Origin: an uncultured cyanobacterium
GTDB taxonomy: Bacteria; Cyanobacteriota; Cyanobacteriia; PCC-6307; Cyanobiaceae
Reading direction: 5' to 3'
DNA: 10,103 nucleotides
NCBI GenBank assembly: GCA_903862155.1
Contig: CAIOXF010000339.1
Coordinates: 1 to 10,103 of the forward strand
In this document: one piece after another, positions 5,321-10,103 of the stretch
Layout of the letters: each line of letters begins with the position of its first letter
How positions within the stretch are numbered: the first letter of the stretch is position 1
Made by a program: the position numbers and the translations under genes
Notes under the pieces: generated by a model
Seen by the model: the letters and a program-made list of their open reading frames with translations, nothing else
Told to the model about the DNA's origin: nothing
Databases searched by the model: none

Positions 5321-5692
5321 ATGGGTCTGGGCTCACTGCCGGACGACGCGCCACACGCGCCGCCGCCGGCCAAGCACCCGCTCAACCTGCAGACCCTGTT
5401 GGTGCCCCGGCCCAACTCCACCGTGCTGCTGCGGGTGAGTGGCACGTCGATGCGCGATGCCGGGATCGGCCCCGGTGATCTGGTGGTGGTCGATCGCAGC
5501 CTGCGGCCCCGGCCCGGCCAGATCGTGGTGGCCCGGCTGGCCGAAGGCTTCACGCTCAAGCAGCTGGCGCAGCAGGCAGGCCAGTTGGTGCTGCAGCCGG
5601 CCAACCCCGCTTTTCCCGTGCTGCCCCTGGCGCCAGGGGAAGAGCCGCAGCTGTGGGGGGTGGCCCTGCACGTGATCCGGCGCCTGGCATGA
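5321..5692 (+). CDS. umuD: UmuD-like subunit of DNA polymerase V (S24 self-cleaving fold), short form
   Basis: 123 residues from ATG 5321. GTG at 5297 would add eight residues but begins only 3 bp after the LexA box, where transcription probably has not started; a stop at 5240-5242 prevents any longer form from a standard start. The peptidase S24 core is present: Ser43 in SGTSMRDAGI, GDLVVVDRS, and Lys80 in EGFTLKQL form the Ser-Lys dyad (S51/K88 in the longer form), followed by LQPANPAFPVLPL and the GVALHVIRRL end. In E. coli, UmuD self-cleaves after Cys24 to give UmuD', the form active with UmuC. This protein begins at a site equivalent to that cleavage point, so it resembles a ready-made UmuD'. 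Its stop overlaps the umuC start (ATGA), giving a coupled SOS-controlled operon. Confidence 0.93.
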   Translation: MGLGSLPDDAPHAPPPAKHPLNLQTLLVPRPNSTVLLRVSGTSMRDAGIGPGDLVVVDRSLRPRPGQIVVARLAEGFTLKQLAQQAGQLVLQPANPAFPVLPLAPGEEPQLWGVALHVIRRLA

Positions 5693-7065
5693 ACAACAAA
5701 GCGGCCGTGGGGTCGGCCATCGCCCTGATCGACGGCAACAACTTCTATGCCTCCTGCGAGGCCGTGGTGGATCCAGCCGTGCGCGGGCGGCCGCTGGTGG
5801 TGCTCTCCAACAACGACGGCTGCATCGTGTCGCGCAGTGCCGAGGCCCGCGCCCTCGGCATCGCCATGGGCACGCCCTACTTCCAGGCCCGGGCGGAGCT
5901 GGAACGCCACGGGGTGGTGGTGCGCAGCTCGAACTACGCCCTCTATGCCGACATGAGCGAGCGCCTGATGGCCAGCCTCGAGCCCTGGGTGGAGGCGCTG
6001 GAGGTGTATTCGATCGATGAGGCCTTCGGCCAGTTGCGCCGCCCCAAGGGTGAAGCCCTGCTGGACTGGGCCCAACAGCTGCGCCAGGACGTACTGCGCC
6101 AGCTGGGATTACCGGTGGCGGTGGGCATCGGCCCCAGCAAGGTGCTGGCCAAGCTCGCCAACCGCCTGGCCAAACGGTCCCCGGCCGGGGCTCCCCCTGG
6201 GGGCGGAGGCGGGGTGTTTGACCTGGGGGCAGTGGACGATCCCGATTCCTGGCTGGCGGCGCTGCCGGTGGCGGATGTGTGGGGCATCGGGCGCCAGCTG
6301 GGCGAATGGTGCCGCCGCCGCGGCGTGGCCGACGCGAAAGCCCTGCGCGACATGCCCACCGGCGAGCTGCGGCGCAAATGCGGCGTGGTGGGCGTGCGGC
6401 TGCAGCAGGAGCTACGGGGGATCGCCTGCCTGCCGCTGGAGCTGGCGCCGGCGCCCAAGCGCGAAACCTGCGTGAGCCGCAGCTTCAGCAAGCCGGTGAA
6501 GGAGCTGGAGCAACTGCGCGAAGCCATCGCCAGTTACGTGAGCCGCGCTGCCGAGAAATTGCGCCACCAACGGCAACGGGCGGGGATGCTCACAGTGTTT
6601 GTGCGTAGTAGCCCGTTCAACGGCACCAGCCTCTACCGCCATGCCATCACGGTGGAGCTGCCCCTTCCCAGCAACGACACCGCCGTGCTGCTGGCAGCTG
6701 CCCTACCCCTGGCTAAGCAATTACTGCGGCCCCACAAACCCCTGCAGAAGGCCGGGGTGCTGATGCAGGCGCTGGAGCCCGAAACCCAGCTGCAACACCA
6801 TCTGTTTGCGCCCTTGCCAGCTGAGGAACAACAACGGCGCGAAGCACTGATGGCCGCCGTGGACGGCCTCAACCGCCGCTACGGCCAGGGCACCCTGCGC
6901 TGGGCCGCCTGCGGACTGAAACCCGCCTGGGCCATGCGCCGCGAGCGACTCTCAGGTGCCGCCACCACCTGCATCCACGCCATCCCCACCGCTCACGCCG
7001 AAGGGCAGGAGCCGGCACGCTTCAAGCGCTCTGCAGCAGCTGCACGGCGAGATCGCGGCGGCTGA
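5689..7065 (+). CDS. umuC: UmuC, Y-family error-prone DNA polymerase V catalytic subunit
   Basis: 458 residues from the ATG that overlaps the umuD stop; E. coli UmuC has 422. With UmuD' and RecA it copies across DNA lesions at stalled forks. Catalytic acids are present: Asp15 in ALIDGNNFYASCE, and Asp110-Glu111 in YSIDEAF. Also visible are FVS-type fingers (SNNDGCIVSRSAEARALGI), VAVGIGPSKVLAKLANRLAK in the palm, LPVADVWGIGRQLG in the thumb, the little finger with SRSFSKPV, and a QHHLF clamp-binding-like motif at 369-373. A Gly/Pro-rich loop (APPGGGGG) sits in the palm-thumb region. The expected family end is near IPTAHA; a tail of about 21 mostly basic residues follows and overlaps the opposing gene by 44 bp, which suggests a lost stop codon. 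Expression should be SOS-controlled through the upstream LexA box. Confidence 0.96.
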   Translation: MNNKAAVGSAIALIDGNNFYASCEAVVDPAVRGRPLVVLSNNDGCIVSRSAEARALGIAMGTPYFQARAELERHGVVVRSSNYALYADMSERLMASLEPWVEALEVYSIDEAFGQLRRPKGEALLDWAQQLRQDVLRQLGLPVAVGIGPSKVLAKLANRLAKRSPAGAPPGGGGGVFDLGAVDDPDSWLAALPVADVWGIGRQLGEWCRRRGVADAKALRDMPTGELRRKCGVVGVRLQQELRGIACLPLELAPAPKRETCVSRSFSKPVKELEQLREAIASYVSRAAEKLRHQRQRAGMLTVFVRSSPFNGTSLYRHAITVELPLPSNDTAVLLAAALPLAKQLLRPHKPLQKAGVLMQALEPETQLQHHLFAPLPAEEQQRREALMAAVDGLNRRYGQGTLRWAACGLKPAWAMRRERLSGAATTCIHAIPTAHAEGQEPARFKRSAAAARRDRGG

Positions 7066-7318
7066 GCAGCAGCACCAGCCGCTCGCCGGCACCCACCAGG
7101 CCGGTCTGATGGCGCAGGAGATCGGCGTTCACCAGGGCAAGGCCGCAGGTTTCCACCAGCAGCAGGGGCAGGGTGGCCTCGGTGCCGTGCATGGCCTGCA
7201 GATCCAGGGCCTGCTGGACAGCCCGCTGGCTGCGCTCGAGGCCCAGGCGCTCCACCAGCTGGGGCCACAGATCGTTTACCGGGGTGAAGCGGGCCAGATC
7301 GAGATCAGAATCAACCAT
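7022..7318 (-). CDS. hypothetical protein
   Basis: 98 residues from an ATG; no family recognised. No signal peptide. The sequence looks mostly helical and globular, with two Leu-rich parts: DLWPQLVERLGLERSQRAVQQALDL (about 16-40) and LPLLLVETCGLALVNADLLRHQTG followed by ERLVLLLSRRDLAVQLL. The second part has the strand-loop-helix feel of a small alpha/beta protein, but this is only an impression. It overlaps the preceding 81-residue gene by 8 bp and is the last gene of a run led by dnaG, so it is probably co-transcribed with it. Its 3' end overlaps the umuC tail by 44 bp on the other strand. Confidence 0.7.
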   Translation of the reverse strand: MVDSDLDLARFTPVNDLWPQLVERLGLERSQRAVQQALDLQAMHGTEATLPLLLVETCGLALVNADLLRHQTGLVGAGERLVLLLSRRDLAVQLLQSA

Positions 7319-7556
7319 TGAGGGCGCTGCTGATCATCGCGGCGGTCACGGGGATGGTTTCCAGCTCGTCGGCGTTGTCGAGGTAGGCGTCGAAGGAGGC
7401 ATAGCGGCGGATGCAGGGATCAGCCCCGGCTTCAGCGCAGGCGGCCGCCCAGTCGTCGTCGTCGGGCTTCACGACGGCATAGGCCTGCAGGGCTTCCTCC
7501 AGGTCGCCCCCATCGCCGATCTGATCGCCGTGCCAGAGCACCTCGTAAAACTGCAC
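7311..7556 (-). CDS. small acidic hypothetical protein
   Basis: 81 residues from GTG 7556; no family recognised. It has no export signal. It is markedly acidic, with DGGDLEEAL, KPDDDDWAAAC and DAYLDNADELE, and two cysteines in AACAEAGADPCIRRY. The opening MQFYEVLWHGDQIGDGGDLEEAL reads like a beta strand then helix. It lies 34 bp after dnaG on the same strand and overlaps the next small gene by 8 bp. A small stem (CCAGC/GCTGG at 7559-7563/7571-7575) sits in the gap just upstream of the start. Position and composition support a real gene; function cannot be inferred beyond proximity to dnaG. Confidence 0.7.
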   Translation of the reverse strand: MQFYEVLWHGDQIGDGGDLEEALQAYAVVKPDDDDWAAACAEAGADPCIRRYASFDAYLDNADELETIPVTAAMISSALNG

Positions 7557-7590
7557 TGCCAGCCGCTAACGCTGGAGAAACGCTAGGGGC

Positions 7591-9681
7591 TCAGGCTGCC
7601 GGGGCCGTTTGCGGCGCAGCAGCCGGCACCACCAACTCCTCGTAGCCGGCGCGGCGGCGCTGGTCGAGGTCGGCGAGGTAGCGGCGCTCGCCGTAATAGA
7701 GCTCCTGGAAGCGCAGGGCATCGGCATTGAGCTCGGCGAACAGGGCATCGATGCGGTGCTCCATGTCGCCACCGGAGTCGGGCGCCGCAGGCTCAGCGGG
7801 CACCTCGGGCTCCAGCAACCGGGCGATGCAGTGCTCCAGGGTTTGGAGGCGCTGGCTGCTCCAGGCATCGAGCAGGTGGCGGCAACGCTTCACGCAGCGC
7901 TGGCGCTCCAGGGCCGCCGTGGCGCCGCGCAACTGGAGCAAGGGCTGGGCCAGCCCGAGGCGCTGCACCTCGGAGGGCTCCAGCAGCGGCGTGAGCCGGG
8001 TGAGTAGGGCGCTCTGCTCCACCAGGAGTTGCTCACCCAGTAGCCGCGGTAGATCGAGATCGGCCAGCTCATGGCCCAGTTCGGTGCCGCGGTTCACGGC
8101 TTCCAGGCGGCCGGCGCCGAGGTTGTCTTCTTCCAGGGCGCAGATGGCTGCCCAGAGCTGCCGGTGATGGGAGAGGGCGAAGTCTTCGAGCTCGCGGCGG
8201 CGCAGCTCGGCCCGGATGGCGCCGCGCTGGTGGGGGCAGTGGAGATAGAGGCGCAGGATCTCGGCTTCAGAGCGCTCGCGCAGGCCGGCCTCACCGGGCT
8301 GCTCCCACTTCTGGGAGCGGCCATGCCAGCGCTGGCCCTTCACCTGCTGGCGCAGGTCGTCTTCCAGTTGGAGCGCTAGCCGGGCCTGGCCACCACTGAG
8401 CCGCTCGGCCACCTGCTGGAGGTAGTGGGACCGCACAGCGCTCTGGGGCAACTTGCCCAGCAGCGCCACCAGGGCACTCACCGCCTGCTGGAACTGGTCG
8501 GCCTTGCCCAGATCACGGCCTTCCAGCACCTGCTCGATCTGCCAGTCGAGCCACAGGGGCGCCTGATCCAGCAGGGAGCGGTATTCACCGGCGCCGTGGT
8601 CCTTAAGGAACTCATCGGGGTCTTTGCCGGCGGGCAGATGCAACACCCGCAGCTCAAGCTGGCCCTGCAGCGCCAGTTGTTCCACCTCGCCGATGGCCCG
8701 CTGGGCAGCGCGCACCCCAGCACCGTCGCTGTCGAAGTTGAGGATCAGGCGCTTGCTGTCGCAGCAGCGGCAGAGCTGGGTGATCTGCTGGCTGCTGAGG
8801 GCCGTGCCCAAGGCCGCCACCGCATTGGTGATGCCGGCCGCATGCAGGGCGATCACATCGAAGTAGCCCTCCACCACCACCGCCCGGTCGTCCTTGCGGA
8901 TGGCGTTGGCGGCCCGGTCGAGCCCGTAGAGGTGCTTGCCCTTCTCAAACACCTCCGTTTCCGGGGAATTGAGGTATTTAGGCTCGGCGCCATCCAAGCT
9001 GCGACCACCGAACCCGATCACCCGGCCCTGGCGATCGAAGATCGGCACCATCACCCGCCCGCGGAAGCGGTCGTAGAAACCATCCCCGCCCTTGCGGGGT
9101 ACGACCAAGCCGGCGGCCTCCAGCAGTTCAGGCCCAAGCCCCTCCACCTGCTGGAGGTGCTTGAGCAGGCCATCCCACTGATCGGAGGCGTAGCCCAGCT
9201 GGAAGGCCTCGATCGTGCCCTCGCTGAGCCGGCGCGACTCGCGCAGATAGGCCAGCGCGGCGGTGCCGCCAGGCGAAAGCAGTTGGCTGCGGAACCAGCC
9301 GGTCGCCAGGCTCAGCACCCGGTGCAGTTGGTCACGGCGGGAGAGCTGCTGGCGCAGGCGCTCCTGCTGGGGTCCCTCCACCGTTTCGATGGGGAGCTGG
9401 TATTTGCGCGCGAGCTCCAGCACCACATCGCTAAAGCTCTGGCGCTGCAGTTCCATCAGGAACTTGATCGCGTTGCCGCCAGCCCCGCAGGAGAAGCAGT
9501 AATAGAACTGCTTGGCCGGCGACACCGTCATCGACGGCGATTTGTCGTCGTGGAAGGGGCAGACACCCACGAACTCACGCCCCTTCTTCTTGAGCACCAC
9601 GTGCTCGCCCACGACATCAACGATGTCGGCCCGATCCTTGACGGCCTCGATCGTGCGGGGATGGAGGCGGGGCAGGCTCAA
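7591..9681 (-). CDS. dnaG: DNA primase DnaG
   Basis: 696 residues from TTG 9681. A GTG at 9735 would add 18 residues, but with the TTG the zinc ligands fall at C41, H44, C62 and C65, almost exactly as in E. coli DnaG (40, 43, 61, 64), and the long form would begin inside a large inverted repeat. Domains: the N-terminal CHC2 zinc finger (CPFHDDKSPSM and YYCFSCGAGG) that reads template; the RNA polymerase core with YLRESRRLSEGTIEAF, GRVMVPIFDRQGRVIGFGGR and PKYLNSPET; the TOPRIM metal site with VVVEGYFDVIALHAAG and LNFDSDGAG; then a long helical C-terminal region for contact with the DnaB helicase, poorly conserved as usual. It makes RNA primers at the replication fork. It leads a minus-strand run with two small unknown genes. 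Confidence 0.97.
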   Translation of the reverse strand: MSLPRLHPRTIEAVKDRADIVDVVGEHVVLKKKGREFVGVCPFHDDKSPSMTVSPAKQFYYCFSCGAGGNAIKFLMELQRQSFSDVVLELARKYQLPIETVEGPQQERLRQQLSRRDQLHRVLSLATGWFRSQLLSPGGTAALAYLRESRRLSEGTIEAFQLGYASDQWDGLLKHLQQVEGLGPELLEAAGLVVPRKGGDGFYDRFRGRVMVPIFDRQGRVIGFGGRSLDGAEPKYLNSPETEVFEKGKHLYGLDRAANAIRKDDRAVVVEGYFDVIALHAAGITNAVAALGTALSSQQITQLCRCCDSKRLILNFDSDGAGVRAAQRAIGEVEQLALQGQLELRVLHLPAGKDPDEFLKDHGAGEYRSLLDQAPLWLDWQIEQVLEGRDLGKADQFQQAVSALVALLGKLPQSAVRSHYLQQVAERLSGGQARLALQLEDDLRQQVKGQRWHGRSQKWEQPGEAGLRERSEAEILRLYLHCPHQRGAIRAELRRRELEDFALSHHRQLWAAICALEEDNLGAGRLEAVNRGTELGHELADLDLPRLLGEQLLVEQSALLTRLTPLLEPSEVQRLGLAQPLLQLRGATAALERQRCVKRCRHLLDAWSSQRLQTLEHCIARLLEPEVPAEPAAPDSGGDMEHRIDALFAELNADALRFQELYYGERRYLADLDQRRRAGYEELVVPAAAPQTAPAA

Positions 9682-9728
9682 CGCGAACGGAACGGCGGAA
9701 GCCCTGCAATTCTGACGGCGCTGGCCCA

Positions 9729-9795
9729 GCTCCACCGGCGGATCCCTATCAACATGCGGCCACTGCTGCGGTTGATAGGGATCCGCTGGTGGAGC
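9729..9795. repeat. 25-bp near-perfect inverted repeat with 17-bp spacer
   Basis: The arm at 9729-9753 is the reverse complement of the arm at 9771-9795 at 24 of 25 positions; the exception (9737/9787) is a G-T pair that is still stable in RNA. The spacer can extend the hairpin with GCGGC-CACT-GCTGC (9756-9769). Each arm carries GGATCC. No T-run follows on either strand, so it is not a normal terminator. Read outward, both arms encode the same peptide start (VDRDP, P or L, VE), which suggests an inverted duplication rather than a regulatory hairpin that evolved in place. Confidence 0.9.
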
Positions 9796-10102
9796 AGGTG
9801 CGGCTCTCCTCGATCAGCATGGGCGTGAGCGACGACACCACCGCTGAGCAACTACGCCGCCTCCCCGATCCGATGGCCGATGTAGTGAACCGCGATCCCC
9901 TGTTGGCGCGGCAGAGCTGCCGGCTGATGAAGATCAACGACGACACCGACGACATTGTGTTCCAGCTCCACGGCGGCCAGCAGACCCTCAACCAGTTCAG
10001 GGCGCGATCCAACGCCTCAACCAAGACCTCTTGGCCTACTTCGCCGTAGAGGGCATCGACATCCCCTTCCCCACCCAGCTGAAGTACGCCGAGGAGCTGT
10101 GA
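9789..10102 (+). pseudogene. decayed MscS-family mechanosensitive channel, C-terminal fragment with frameshift
   Basis: The frame from 9789 gives VEQVRLSSISMGVSDDTTAE, then QLRRLPDPMADVV and CRLMKINDDTDDIVFQLHGG. This matches, from memory, the cytoplasmic beta and alpha/beta domains of MscS-type channels (VGVSYDTxxEQLRRLPE). After LNQF (ending 9998) the match jumps to the frame starting at 10001: GAIQRLNQDLLAYFAVEGIDIPFPTQ, whose IPFPTQ end is typical of the family terminus. The TGA at 10100-10102 closes it. One missing base near 9999-10000 would restore the frame. The membrane domain and pore helix are absent: dnaG, in the opposite direction, occupies the DNA upstream. A channel cannot be made from this, so it is a remnant. 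A sequencing error could explain the frameshift but not the missing 5' half. Confidence 0.78.
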
Positions 10103-10103
10103 G

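Noticed and set aside
4557..5438. Plus-strand frame of about 293 codons spanning the unknown gene, mliC and the umuD start
   Set aside because: Crosses three better-supported genes and is rich in Arg, Pro and Ser like other shadow frames; its late part is an out-of-frame reading of umuD.
6176..6222. Run of G and C within umuC (CCCC and GGGGG blocks) that could fold or form a recombination hotspot
   Set aside because: It encodes a Gly/Pro loop between known polymerase motifs in a continuous frame; low complexity within a coding region explains it.
8425..9828. Open frame of about 467 codons on the plus strand opposite dnaG
   Set aside because: Low-complexity Gln/His/Leu-rich shadow of the primase coding strand; no recognisable domain.
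1..10103. tRNA, rRNA, CRISPR arrays, insertion sequences, prophage or toxin-antitoxin genes
   Set aside because: No cloverleaf-like arms with CCA-type ends, no spaced direct repeats, and no transposase, integrase or capsid motif were seen; umuDC alone is not evidence of a mobile element.

Overview
The window looks like chromosomal DNA from a high-GC picocyanobacterium of the Synechococcus/Cyanobium type. This is inferred from the strong G+C bias, tight gene packing, frequent GTG/TTG starts with little Shine-Dalgarno signal, a lumen-type pentapeptide-repeat protein, an umuDC pair behind a cyanobacterial-type SOS box, several small proteins resembling cyanobacterial conserved hypotheticals, and no HIP1 octamer (GCGATCGC) found by eye. 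I see no tRNA, rRNA, CRISPR array, transposase or phage gene.

Layout. (1) 1-909, minus strand: ksgA/rsmA runs into the first 24 codons of ispE, cut by the window edge. (2) 990-1624: a small exported protein faces a YraN-type nuclease-like gene, tail to tail. (3) 1675-3009, plus strand: three tightly coupled genes (exported pentapeptide-repeat protein, Pro-rich cytosolic unknown, exported two-cysteine unknown). (4) 3057-4058: a glyceraldehyde-3-phosphate dehydrogenase of the GapA-like, NAD-type class, followed by a strong intrinsic terminator at 4090-4128. (5) 4139-4912: a DUF805 membrane protein and an unrecognised protein. (6) 4893-5222, minus: an exported MliC-type lysozyme inhibitor. (7) 5321-7065, plus: umuD-umuC with a 14-bp LexA-box-like palindrome just upstream; UmuD has essentially no N-terminal self-cleavage arm. 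(8) 7022-9681, minus: dnaG followed by two small unknown genes, the last overlapping the umuC 3' end. (9) 9729-10102: a 25-bp near-perfect inverted repeat, then a decayed MscS-family C-terminal fragment with a frameshift.

Most genes are housekeeping (rRNA dimethylation, isoprenoid synthesis, central carbon metabolism, replication priming). The accessory interest lies in the SOS mutagenesis cassette and its divergent neighbour mliC, in the unknown coupled cluster at 1675-3009, and in the rearranged region right of dnaG. I did not find a convincing new multi-gene system. The items most worth a second look are the naturally short UmuD, the long inverted repeat next to the mscS remnant, and the MliC/SOS-box arrangement.
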